Positions 7,736-15,297 of a stretch of DNA of 64,000 bases are shown here, piece after piece; within the stretch, counting starts at the first letter, position 1, and every line of letters starts with the position of its first letter. Source of the stretch: Actinoplanes octamycinicus (GTDB lineage: Bacteria > Actinomycetota > Actinomycetes > Mycobacteriales > Micromonosporaceae); the NCBI RefSeq assembly GCF_014205225.1, contig NZ_JACHNB010000001.1, positions 9,157,501 to 9,221,500 of the forward strand. The letters run 5' to 3'. Made by a program: the position numbers and the translations under genes. Under the pieces are notes generated by a model. It saw only the letters and a list, made by a program, of their open reading frames with translations, did no database searches and was not told the DNA's origin.

Positions 7736-9418
7736 ATGCCCTACGACTACGACAGCTTCAGCCGCCTGGCCGGTCCCCCCGATCCGGCCCCGACGGGCGA
7801 CTACCGGGTCCGCCTGCGGCCGCTGACCCGGAACCGCCCGATCCGCAGCCTCCTGATCACGACCCTCGCGTTCGCCCTGGAGGCCACCTTCTTCGGCTGG
7901 CTGCTCACCTCGGCCGACCTGTCCGGCGGCGGCGTCGCCACCGTGATGGTCGGCGCGATCGCCCTGATCGAGCTGTTCCGCCTGGTCAACGTGGTCACCC
8001 TGTGCCTGGCCACGCTGCGCGCCCGGGATCCGGTGCCGGTCCCGCCGGAGCCCGGCCTGCGGGTCGCCTTCCTCACCACGATCGTCCCCGGCAAGGAGCC
8101 GATCGAGATGGTCGAGCAGACCCTCCGGGCGGCCGTCCGGATCCGCGGCGACCACGACGTCTGGCTGCTCGACGAGGGCGACGACGACGAGGTCAAGAAG
8201 ATGTGCGCGAGCGTCGGCGTCCGGCACTTCAGCCGGAAGGGCGTGGCCCGGTGGAACACCGCGGCCGGCGGGTTCAAGGCGCGGACCAAGCACGGCAACT
8301 ACAACGCCTGGATGGACGCGCACGGCGACGACTACGACGTGTTCGTCTCGGTCGACCCGGATCACGTGCCGCTGCCGTCGTTCGGCGAGCGGCTGCTCGG
8401 CTACTTCCGGGACCCGGACGTGGCGTTCGTGGTCGGCCCGCAGATCTACGGCAACTACGACAACCTGGTCACCCGCTGGGCCGAGTCGCAGCAGTACCTG
8501 TTCCACTCCCTGCTGCAGCGGGCCGGCAACAAGCTGGGCGCGCCGATGCTGGTCGGGACCAACAACGCGGTCCGGATCGCGGCGCTGCGCGGCATCGGCG
8601 GCCTGCAGGACTCGATCACCGAGGACATGGCGACCAGCCTGGCCCTGCACGCCGCCCGGAACCCGGCGACGAACCGCCGCTGGCGCTCGGTCTACACCCC
8701 GGACGTGCTCGCGGTCGGCGAGGGACCGTCCGCCTGGACCGACTACTTCAGTCAGCAGCACCGCTGGTCGCGGGGCACCGACGAGGTCTGCGTCGCCGGG
8801 TTCCTGCCCCGGGTCAGAGGGCTCGGGGTACGCCGGACGCTGCACTACGCGCTGCTCATGGCGTACTACCCGATGACCGCGGTGGCCTGGCTGCTCGGCA
8901 CCGGCACCGCGGTCGCGCACATCGTGCTCGGGGTCCGTGGCGTGCAGGTGCCGCAGCAGGTCTGGTCGATGCTCTACGTGGACGCGGCGATCTTCCAGGT
9001 CGGGCTCTACCTGTGGAACCGGCGGCACAACGTGAGCCCGCACGAGGAGGCCGGGTCGTCCGGGCTGACCGGGATGCTGCTCTCCACGCTCTGCGCACCG
9101 GTCTACGTGGCGTCGTTCCGGCAGACGCTGCTGCGCCGGCGGGCCGGGTTTGTGGTCACGCCCAAGGGCGACTCGGCCAGCCCGGATCGGGTCGGTACCT
9201 TCCGGACCCATCTGAGCTGGGCGGCCTTCTTCGCGGGGCTGCTCGTGGTGGCGGTGGTGACCGGGCGGACGCACGGGCTGATGTGGCTCTGGCCGGCGCT
9301 GAACCTGGCGCTCTGCCTGGCGCCGCCGGCGCTCTGGGCGGCCACCCGGCGACCAGCCGGCAAGCCCGTGACAATCCCGGCCCAACGGACCGACGAAGCG
9401 GTGAGGACGTACGCATGA
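7736..9418 (+). CDS. cslA: Cellulose-synthase-like glycosyltransferase family 2
   Basis: A 560-aa processive beta-glycosyltransferase of the cellulose-synthase-like type. Two membrane helices precede the cytosolic GT-A domain (about 36-92). The catalytic set is visible: a first Asp in WLLDEGDDDE (146), V-D-P-D-H (D207/D209, metal and UDP), T-E-D (295-297, base) and Q-Q-H-R-W (340-344, acceptor binding). Several helices follow from about 370. I chose ATG 7736 over an upstream GTG because AGGGAGC sits just before it. It overlaps the oxidase gene by 4 bases (ATGA). In Streptomyces the pair CslA-GlxA makes a tip-associated glucan that supports apical growth and adhesion. The same pairing here makes that role likely, but the product is not proven. 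Confidence 0.9.
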   Translation: MPYDYDSFSRLAGPPDPAPTGDYRVRLRPLTRNRPIRSLLITTLAFALEATFFGWLLTSADLSGGGVATVMVGAIALIELFRLVNVVTLCLATLRARDPVPVPPEPGLRVAFLTTIVPGKEPIEMVEQTLRAAVRIRGDHDVWLLDEGDDDEVKKMCASVGVRHFSRKGVARWNTAAGGFKARTKHGNYNAWMDAHGDDYDVFVSVDPDHVPLPSFGERLLGYFRDPDVAFVVGPQIYGNYDNLVTRWAESQQYLFHSLLQRAGNKLGAPMLVGTNNAVRIAALRGIGGLQDSITEDMATSLALHAARNPATNRRWRSVYTPDVLAVGEGPSAWTDYFSQQHRWSRGTDEVCVAGFLPRVRGLGVRRTLHYALLMAYYPMTAVAWLLGTGTAVAHIVLGVRGVQVPQQVWSMLYVDAAIFQVGLYLWNRRHNVSPHEEAGSSGLTGMLLSTLCAPVYVASFRQTLLRRRAGFVVTPKGDSASPDRVGTFRTHLSWAAFFAGLLVVAVVTGRTHGLMWLWPALNLALCLAPPALWAATRRPAGKPVTIPAQRTDEAVRTYA

Positions 9419-11358
9419 TCCCCCAGCCATCGCTGACCCGCCGCCTGCTCCGCGGCCTGGTCGCCCTGCCCGCCCTCGCCGCGGTCCTGGCCGCGAACCG
9501 CCCGATCGTGGTCTTCGCGGCGGACCGCTACCACGAGTTCCACATCAGCCGCGCGAGCTACAAGGCGGCCTACGGCCAGTGGTCGACGCTGCCGGTCCCG
9601 GACGGCTTCAAGGTCAACGCGATTCACGCCGCCCTGCTCAGCACCGGCAAGGTGCTGATCATCGCGGGCTCCGGGAACAACCGGAAGAACTTCGAGGCGG
9701 GCTCCTTCCGGACCATCCTCTGGGACCCGGCCGGGGACCGGTTCTCGCTGGTGCCGACGCCGACCGACATGTTCTGCGCCGGGCACACCTTCCTGGCCGA
9801 CGGGAAGCTGCTGGTGGCCGGCGGGACGAAGTCCTACGAGGTGCTGCCGGAGAACATCAGACACGCCGCCGGCGTCATGAAGATCAAGAATGAGTCGCCG
9901 GACGACGGTGCCCGGAACATCGCGAAAAATACGGTCCTGGTCGCGCCGGACGGCCGGCGGTACGCCACCCGGGCGGACGTGACCGTCCCGGCCGCCACGA
10001 AGATGCTGCACGGCGGCCGCACCATGGTGCACGCCGGGGAGGTCGAGGTGTGGGTGGACGCCCTGCAGCCCGGCGACGCCGGCGTCATCAGCCGCCCGGC
10101 GCAATACCGCTTCGCCGGACTCAGTGGCATGGCGGCGCGGAACGTCTACGGCGTCGCCGACAAGATCACCCGCGAGAAGCAGGAGTACGGCGGCGACAAC
10201 ACCTCGTACGAGTTCGACCCCCGGACCGAACGCTATGTCCGCACCGGCGACCTCACCGACCACCGCTGGTACCCCACCCTGGCCCCGCTCGCCGGCGGCA
10301 ACGTCCTCGCCGTCTCCGGCCTCGACCAGTTCGGCCGGATGCTGCCCGGCCGCAACGAGGTCTACCTCGCCCGGGACCGCCGCTGGGCCGCCGCCCCCAG
10401 GCTGACCCGGACCTTCCCCACCTATCCCGCGCTGTTCCTGACCCGCGACGAGCGTCTCTTCTTCTCCGGCTCGAACGCCGGGTACGGCTCGGCCACCGAG
10501 GGCCGCACCCCCGGCCTGTGGAACGTGCGGACCAACGACTTCCGCCCGGTCCCCGGCCTGCGCGACGCCACGATGACCGAGACCAGCGCCTCGGTCCTGC
10601 TCCCGCCGGCCCAGCGGCAGCGGGTGATGATCCTGGGCGGCGGCGCGGTCGGCGACTCGCCGCGATCCACCGCCCGGACCGCGATCGCCGACCTCAGCCG
10701 GCCGGCCCCGGTCTACCTGCCCGGCCCGGACCTGCCGCACCCGACCCGCTATCTGAGCACCGTCGTGCTCCCCGACGACACCGTGCTGACCAGCGGCGGC
10801 TCGGCCGGTTACCGGGGCGGGCCGTACCGGGGCAGGAACCGCAGCGACCTGCTCACCGCACAGATCTACGACCCGTACCGCAATGTCTTCCGGACCGCGG
10901 CCGCACCGACCGTCGGCCGTGACTACCACTCCGAGGCGCTGCTGCTGCCGGACGGCCGGGTGGTCACCCTGGGCAGCGATCCGATCTACGACCGCTCCGG
11001 CAAGAACCCGGGCGTCTTCGAGCAGCGCGTCGAGATCTACAGCCCGCCCTACCTGTTCCGCGGCGCCCGCCCGGCGATCGTCGGCGGACCGGACGAGGTG
11101 GCCCGCGGCCACACCGTCTCCTTCGGCACCTGGGACGCCGACCGGATCCGCACCGCCCGCCTGGTCCGCCCCGGCGCGGTCACCCACGGCACCGACGTCG
11201 ACCAGCGCTCGGTCGCCCTGCCGATCCGCCGCGCCCCGGGCGGCATCATGGTCCAGATCCCCCGCGAGCGCGGCCTGGTGCCCTCCGGCTGGTACATGCT
11301 CTTCGTCACCGACACCCGCGGCATCCCGTCCCCCGCCACCTGGGTGCACGTCTCCTGA
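9415..11358 (+). CDS. glxA: GlxA-type copper radical oxidase (galactose oxidase family)
   Basis: A 647-aa seven-bladed kelch-type oxidase with a C-terminal Ig-like domain. An N-terminal hydrophobic segment (about 11-27) is a signal or membrane anchor. The copper and radical ligands of galactose oxidase can be placed: Cys121 (M-F-C-A-G-H), Tyr286 (R-W-Y-P-T), Tyr504-His505 (R-D-Y-H-S) and His591 (V-T-H-G-T-D). Cys121 and Tyr286 would form the thioether radical cofactor. Family members oxidise primary alcohols to aldehydes with H2O2 release. GlxA in Streptomyces is needed for deposition of the CslA product. Its start overlaps the cslA stop (ATGA), so translation is coupled. Copper supply may matter; a CopC gene lies elsewhere in the window. 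Confidence 0.9.
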   Translation: MIPQPSLTRRLLRGLVALPALAAVLAANRPIVVFAADRYHEFHISRASYKAAYGQWSTLPVPDGFKVNAIHAALLSTGKVLIIAGSGNNRKNFEAGSFRTILWDPAGDRFSLVPTPTDMFCAGHTFLADGKLLVAGGTKSYEVLPENIRHAAGVMKIKNESPDDGARNIAKNTVLVAPDGRRYATRADVTVPAATKMLHGGRTMVHAGEVEVWVDALQPGDAGVISRPAQYRFAGLSGMAARNVYGVADKITREKQEYGGDNTSYEFDPRTERYVRTGDLTDHRWYPTLAPLAGGNVLAVSGLDQFGRMLPGRNEVYLARDRRWAAAPRLTRTFPTYPALFLTRDERLFFSGSNAGYGSATEGRTPGLWNVRTNDFRPVPGLRDATMTETSASVLLPPAQRQRVMILGGGAVGDSPRSTARTAIADLSRPAPVYLPGPDLPHPTRYLSTVVLPDDTVLTSGGSAGYRGGPYRGRNRSDLLTAQIYDPYRNVFRTAAAPTVGRDYHSEALLLPDGRVVTLGSDPIYDRSGKNPGVFEQRVEIYSPPYLFRGARPAIVGGPDEVARGHTVSFGTWDADRIRTARLVRPGAVTHGTDVDQRSVALPIRRAPGGIMVQIPRERGLVPSGWYMLFVTDTRGIPSPATWVHVS

Positions 11359-11411
11359 CTCGCGGCAGGACCCATGTCCGGTACGACGGGGAGCCCCGCT
11401 CACGGTCCCCC

Positions 11412-11464
11412 GGCTGGGCGTCAGGGGTGTCTCGGAGTGCTCGAGACACCCCTGACGCCCAGCC
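11412..11464. repeat. Palindromic repeat family, copy A (perfect 23-bp stem)
   Basis: Arms 11412-11434 and 11442-11464 are perfect reverse complements with a 7-base loop (GAGTGCT). The arm begins GGCTGGGCGTCAGGGG and ends GTGTCTCG. The same arm core recurs at 16884, 16988 and 57626 and in degraded form at 26809. It lies between the convergent glxA and GH6 genes, so it can terminate both transcripts, but the shared sequence is more than a terminator needs. Confidence 0.9.
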
Positions 11465-11707
11465 CCGTCCGCCCGCCGGCCCGCCGCGAACCCCCGGCCA
11501 CGACGACCCGTCCAGCGGGCCGATCTCCAGGGCGGTCGTGAGGGGCAGGGTGGCCCGCAGCGGATGGCTCTGCCGGGCGTGCTGGATGGCCCGGACAGCG
11601 TGGGCCGACGGGCGATCGGCGACACCGGGATCTCGTCGAGGGACCGCGGGACCGCCGGCCGGGCACGGTGCGGAAGCCGGCCACCGAGGCCCACTCCGGG
11701 GACAGCC
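11465..11707. other. Gap with coding-like scraps but no intact gene
   Basis: No intact reading frame is evident in this stretch between copy A and the GH6 stop. On the reverse strand short peptide-like runs appear in successive frames (for example SPEWASVAGFRTVPG, then SLDEIPVSPIA, then LPLTTALEIGPLDG). That pattern is what a frameshifted remnant would give, but I cannot assign a family and it may be chance in GC-rich DNA. Confidence 0.35.
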
Positions 11708-12694
11708 TCAGTTGGTGGCCAGCGCCAGCGCGTACTCCGGCCACCACTGGCCGGCCGGCGGGGCACCGGAGCCGCACTCCCCGTCGGACTCGCCCGGGCG
11801 TTTCACCCACAGGTAGGCGTCGACCCGGTCGTGCCCGGTCTGGGTGGTCGGGGCCGGGCCGAGCGCCCGTCCCGGCGGATTGCACCAGTGCCCGTCCCCG
11901 GAGCCGGCGGTGGCGGCCGGCCCGTTCCCGTTCCGGCTGGTGTCGATCACGAAGTGCGCGCCGCCGAGCCGGTCGGAGATCGCCGTCCCGTAACCGATGT
12001 TGGCGTCGGTGGTCTCGAAGTTCGCCACGTTCAGGCTGAACCCGTCGGCCTCGGCCACCCCGGCCCGGCGCAGCGCGTCCACCACCCGGTCCACGTCCTT
12101 GACCCAGCCCGGGTTCCCGCCGTCCAGGTAGACCCGCACCCCGGGATCCGCCTTGAACGCCCGGATCGCCTCGCCGAGCAGCCCGAACCGCTCGCCGGCC
12201 GCCTGTTCGCCGAGGCAGCCCTGCAGCACGTGGGTGACCGCGTCCGGCTCCAGCACGACCAGCGCCGGCGACCCGTGCACCGCGGCGGCCAGCCGCCCGA
12301 TCCAGTCCCGGTAGGCGGCCGCGTCCGGCGCGCCGCCGCCGGAGTGCCCGCCGCAGTCGCGCTGCGGAACCCAGTAGGCGACCAGCACCGGCGTCCGCCC
12401 GGCCGCGGCGGCCGAGGTGACCAACTCCCGGGCGCGGTCGGCGAAGCCGGGATCGGCGTCCGCGAACCACACCGCGGTGGGCTCGTCGGCGATCCGGCGC
12501 ACCGCCGCCGCGTCCGCCGCCCGGCCGGCCGCGTCCCAGCTGCGCACCTGGGCGGCGGCCGCGCCGGCCGGCTCCACGTAGAACTTCTCGACCGGCGGCG
12601 CGGGCACCGGCTCGGGCCGCGACCCGGCCTCGACCGTGCAGGCCGCCAGGCCCGCGCACGCGACAACGGCCAGGACCGCGGAACGAACTCTCAT
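11708..12694 (-). CDS. GH6 family endoglucanase-like lipoprotein
   Basis: A 328-aa lipoprotein: the signal MRVRSAVLAVVACAGLAAC has the lipobox L-A-A-C with Cys19. The rest matches glycoside hydrolase family 6 (endoglucanase / cellobiohydrolase). Seen are V-A-Y-W-V-P-Q-R-D-C (GH6 usually has Y-x-x-P-x-R-D-C), VLEPDAVTH with the proposed catalytic acid Asp, YLDGGNPGWV, and the DTSRNGNGP region near the C-terminus. GH6 enzymes cut beta-1,4-glucan with inversion. In Streptomyces a GH6 protein (CslZ) belongs to the cslA-glxA locus, so trimming or release of the CslA glucan at the cell surface is the likely job. It is convergent with glxA and lies just downstream of the sigma/anti-sigma genes on the same strand. 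Confidence 0.88.
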   Translation of the reverse strand: MRVRSAVLAVVACAGLAACTVEAGSRPEPVPAPPVEKFYVEPAGAAAAQVRSWDAAGRAADAAAVRRIADEPTAVWFADADPGFADRARELVTSAAAAGRTPVLVAYWVPQRDCGGHSGGGAPDAAAYRDWIGRLAAAVHGSPALVVLEPDAVTHVLQGCLGEQAAGERFGLLGEAIRAFKADPGVRVYLDGGNPGWVKDVDRVVDALRRAGVAEADGFSLNVANFETTDANIGYGTAISDRLGGAHFVIDTSRNGNGPAATAGSGDGHWCNPPGRALGPAPTTQTGHDRVDAYLWVKRPGESDGECGSGAPPAGQWWPEYALALATN

Positions 12695-12708
12695 ATCCCC
12701 TTACCGTC

Positions 12709-13452
12709 TCAGCGCACCGACCGGGCCACCTCGCTCGCCTCCTCGAGGGTGGCAAGTCCTTCCAGCCGATAGGTGACGCTCCCGGTGCTCCAGATCAGCG
12801 ACGGACCGGCGAGGCGGGCGGTCTCGTCCCGGCTCACGCCGTCGCGGTCGACGTACGTGATCGGATGCGGCGCGGCCAGCCACACCGCGACCTCCCCGAC
12901 GCCCTCCACCCACTGTCCGTCCGGCGCCGTCTTCAGGAATACCGGGTCCACTCTCCCGTCGAACTGGTCAAAACGCACCGTACCGCCCCGGAAGATCTGG
13001 GTGACCACCCGCGGTGCGCCGTTTTTGTCCGGATCGGCGAGAAGCACCCGGTCGGGCGACCCCAGCTTCTCCGGCACCACGACCGGGAACAGCGCCTTCG
13101 CCCGGGCGTCGGCCAGCTCGGCGGTCGCCTGGGCCGGCAGCGGGCTGGGCGACGCCGGCAGCGCCCGCTCCGGTTGCTCCGCCGACGGATCGCGCAACTC
13201 GATGCCGGCCACCCGGAGCAGCCCGCCGACCGCGTCCAGCACGGCCGCCCGGGCCGGCGAGATCGCCGCCACCGCGAGGACCAGCGCCGCCACCACCGCG
13301 GACAGATAGAAACGGGCGCGATGCCGGCGCGGCGCGGGGCGGGCCAGGCGCGCCCGGACCGCTTGCCGCTGATCACGGGCCTCCGGTACGGCGTACGCCC
13401 GCCCGAGGTCCCGCAGCTCCCCGATCAGTTCCTCGAAGTCCCGCTCAGGCAC
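12709..13452 (-). CDS. Probable anti-sigma factor (single-span)
   Basis: A 247-aa protein whose ATG start overlaps the end of the ECF sigma gene by 8 bases. Residues 1-45 are cytosolic and charged (EELIGELRDLGRAYAVPE), followed by one membrane helix at about 48-70 (YLSAVVAALVLAVAAISP) and an extracytoplasmic domain of ~175 residues. That layout and the overlap with the sigma gene fit a membrane anti-sigma factor. The classical zinc H-x-x-x-C-x-x-C motif is absent, so it is not a ZAS-type anti-sigma. The outer domain, with YVDRDGVSRDETARL near its end, may sense an envelope signal. The GH6 gene follows after 14 bp and is probably in the same transcript. Confidence 0.7.
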   Translation of the reverse strand: MPERDFEELIGELRDLGRAYAVPEARDQRQAVRARLARPAPRRHRARFYLSAVVAALVLAVAAISPARAAVLDAVGGLLRVAGIELRDPSAEQPERALPASPSPLPAQATAELADARAKALFPVVVPEKLGSPDRVLLADPDKNGAPRVVTQIFRGGTVRFDQFDGRVDPVFLKTAPDGQWVEGVGEVAVWLAAPHPITYVDRDGVSRDETARLAGPSLIWSTGSVTYRLEGLATLEEASEVARSVR

Positions 13453-14002
13453 CGGGCACCTCCTCCACCGGCATCCGGTCGCGCAGCTTGCCGAGCGCCC
13501 GCGCGGTCCGCGACTTGACCGTCCCGCGCGGCAGCCCCAGCGTCACCGCGGTCTCCACCTCGGACAGCTCCAGCAGATAGCGGCAGACCAGCACGTCCCG
13601 GTCCCGGGCGTCGAGGGCGCGCAACTGGTCGAGCAGCAGCCGGCGGCGCTCGCCGGCCACCGCCGTCTCGGCCGGGTCGGGCTCCACCGGGTCCGGTCCG
13701 GCCCGCACCCCGACGCGTTGCAACAACCCGTCCCGCCGGCGCCGGGACCGGACCAGGTTGCGGGTCTCGTTCGCCACGATGGCCAGCAGCCACGCCTTGA
13801 ACCCGGCCTCGCCCCGGTACCGTCCCAGCTGCCGGTACGCCTTCACGAACGCCTCCTGCACCACGTCGTCCGCGTCCGCCCCGGCCCCGAGCAGCACGGC
13901 CGCCCGGTGCGCGGGCGCGGTGCAGTGCCCGACCAGGGTCTCGTACGCGTCCAGGTCCCCCGCGCGCGCCCGTGCCACCACGGCCGCCTCATCCACCACC
14001 AC
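13445..14002 (-). CDS. ECF RNA polymerase sigma factor
   Basis: A 185-aa group IV (ECF) sigma-70 factor. Region 2 is recognisable from about residue 20 to 85, with DADDVVQEAFVKAYRQLGRY (core binding) and KAWLLAIVANETRNLVRSRR (-10 recognition). Region 4 is near the C-terminus, with VCRYLLELSEVETAVTLGL and the helix RGTVKSRTARALGKLRDRM that reads the -35 box. The start is GTG at 14002, only 8 bases from a perfect 40-bp palindrome that contains an ECF-like GGAAC...GTC promoter pattern; the mRNA may be leaderless and the gene self-activated. The next gene downstream is its likely membrane anti-sigma. The target may include the divergent lipoprotein and the GH6 gene. Confidence 0.9.
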   Translation of the reverse strand: MVVDEAAVVARARAGDLDAYETLVGHCTAPAHRAAVLLGAGADADDVVQEAFVKAYRQLGRYRGEAGFKAWLLAIVANETRNLVRSRRRRDGLLQRVGVRAGPDPVEPDPAETAVAGERRRLLLDQLRALDARDRDVLVCRYLLELSEVETAVTLGLPRGTVKSRTARALGKLRDRMPVEEVPGA

Positions 14003-14010
14003 GTCACTAG

Positions 14011-14050
14011 GACACCACCGATCGGGAACCGGTTCCCGATCGGTGGTGTC
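14011..14050. promoter_or_regulatory. Perfect 40-bp palindrome, probable dual ECF promoter
   Basis: Bases 14011-14030 and 14031-14050 are exact reverse complements. Each strand contains GGGAACC followed, ~17 bases later, by GTGTC, which resembles the GGAAC / GTC promoter elements of actinobacterial ECF sigma factors. On the + strand GTC ends at 14050 and the lipoprotein ATG is at 14059. On the - strand GTC ends at 14011 and the sigma GTG is at 14002. Both genes would start 8 bases beyond the -10 box, so transcripts would be leaderless or nearly so. The two promoters overlap fully, so polymerase could serve only one direction at a time. A repressor operator is an alternative reading. Confidence 0.75.
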
Positions 14051-14058
14051 ACCGGTAC

Positions 14059-15258
14059 ATGACGACTCGCCGCTCCTTCCTTCTGCTCGCCGGGACCTCG
14101 ATCGCGCTCGGCGCGGCCGGCTGCCGGGACACCGCCACGCCGCCGGCCGCCGCCACCGCGCCGGACGTGCTGATCGCCGAGACCGGGCAGGGGCTGGTAC
14201 GGCTGACCCCGCAGGGCGTGCAGGCGTACGGGCCCGCGTCGGTGCTCAGCAATGGTGGGACGCGGCTGGCCGTCGTACGGGAGAAGGTGTTGTCGCAGAT
14301 CGTGACCGGGACCGGGGAGACCACCCGGACCGCCGCCCTCCCGGACGGCTGGCTGCCGCGGGCGGTCTCGCCGGACGGGCGGGCCTGCGCGCTGAGCCGG
14401 ACCCCGGCGAGCGTCGTGCCGCGCGGACGCGAGCGGACCCCGCTGCTGGTCGTGGTCGACGGGCGGCAGCGGGAGTTCGACCTGCCCGGGGTGATCGAGC
14501 CGGACGCCTTCAGCAGCGACGCGAGCGCCCTGTTCGTGCTGGACTGGCAGCCGGCCGGGAACCCGGACCACTACCGGGTGCGGGTGCTGGACCTGGCCAC
14601 CGGGCGGATGGAGCCGCTCAACACCCGGGCCAAGACGGCGGTGCCGGCCGGCGCCGAGGAGCAGATGCGCGGCGAGGGACGCCAGGCGGTGCCGGCCGGC
14701 AACCTGCTGCTCACCCTCTACACGCACCAGCCCGGCCACCAGCACACCCGGGACCTGCTGTCCGGGCGGCCGGGCAACGCGCACGCGTTCGTGCACGTGC
14801 TGCACCTGACCGACCGCTGGGCCTACTGCCTGGACCTGCCGCACCCGTTCGGCGAGGGGCCGCCGGCCGCCCACGCGCTCGCCGCGGACGCCGAGGGTCT
14901 CGTCGTGCTGGACAGCACGAGCGGGCAGCTGGCCTACGCGGACCTGGAGACGCTGACCATCCAGCGGACCGGTCCGGCGCGGGTACCGGCGGGGACCGCG
15001 GCGGCCCTCGCGCTGACCGCCGACCGGCGCGTCCTGGCCGGGGCGAAGGACCAGGTCAGCGTGCTGGACCGGGGGTCCGGGACGGTCACCGGCGGCTGGC
15101 ACGTGCCGGATCCGCTGCTCGGGATCGGGCTGAGCCGGGACGGGTCCCGGGTGTACGCCGGGACCACCGGTGCGGTGCACTGGCTGGACGCGAGAACCGG
15201 GGAGGCGCTCGGCCGGGTGCCGGTCGACGGGCTGACCGGACTGCGGCACGTCGGCTGA
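14059..15258 (+). CDS. Tat-type lipoprotein with beta-propeller repeats
   Basis: A 399-aa lipoprotein. The signal MTTRRSFLLLAGTSIALGAAGC has a twin-arginine start (TRRSFLLL) and the lipobox G-A-A-G-C with Cys22. The mature part is built of blade-like repeats with patterns such as DLETLTIQR, LADRR/ADRRVLAGAKDQVSVLD and GLSRDGSRVYAGTTGAVHWLD, suggesting a six- or seven-bladed propeller like YncE/WD40-type surface proteins. No catalytic motif is seen. It is divergent from the ECF sigma gene, with the 40-bp palindrome filling the gap, so it is probably controlled by that sigma factor and could be part of the envelope response. Confidence 0.8.
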   Translation: MTTRRSFLLLAGTSIALGAAGCRDTATPPAAATAPDVLIAETGQGLVRLTPQGVQAYGPASVLSNGGTRLAVVREKVLSQIVTGTGETTRTAALPDGWLPRAVSPDGRACALSRTPASVVPRGRERTPLLVVVDGRQREFDLPGVIEPDAFSSDASALFVLDWQPAGNPDHYRVRVLDLATGRMEPLNTRAKTAVPAGAEEQMRGEGRQAVPAGNLLLTLYTHQPGHQHTRDLLSGRPGNAHAFVHVLHLTDRWAYCLDLPHPFGEGPPAAHALAADAEGLVVLDSTSGQLAYADLETLTIQRTGPARVPAGTAAALALTADRRVLAGAKDQVSVLDRGSGTVTGGWHVPDPLLGIGLSRDGSRVYAGTTGAVHWLDARTGEALGRVPVDGLTGLRHVG

Positions 15259-15297
15259 ATCCTCAACTGGGCGGCGGGGCGGCCGATCGGTTGGTTC

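Noticed and set aside
9103..11766. Very long open reverse frame opposite glxA
   Set aside because: It has the Arg/Ala/Pro/Gly-rich composition of an antisense shadow in GC-rich DNA, while the forward frame holds all galactose-oxidase ligands.
7736..13452. Secondary-metabolite cluster suggested by PhzF-like, methyltransferase and MFS genes
   Set aside because: These genes are scattered and not co-transcribed, and no polyketide, peptide synthetase, terpene or RiPP core gene is seen in the window.
12709..13452. Zinc-binding anti-sigma (ZAS) motif
   Set aside because: No H-x-x-x-C-x-x-C occurs in the cytosolic part. The anti-sigma call rests on topology and overlap only.
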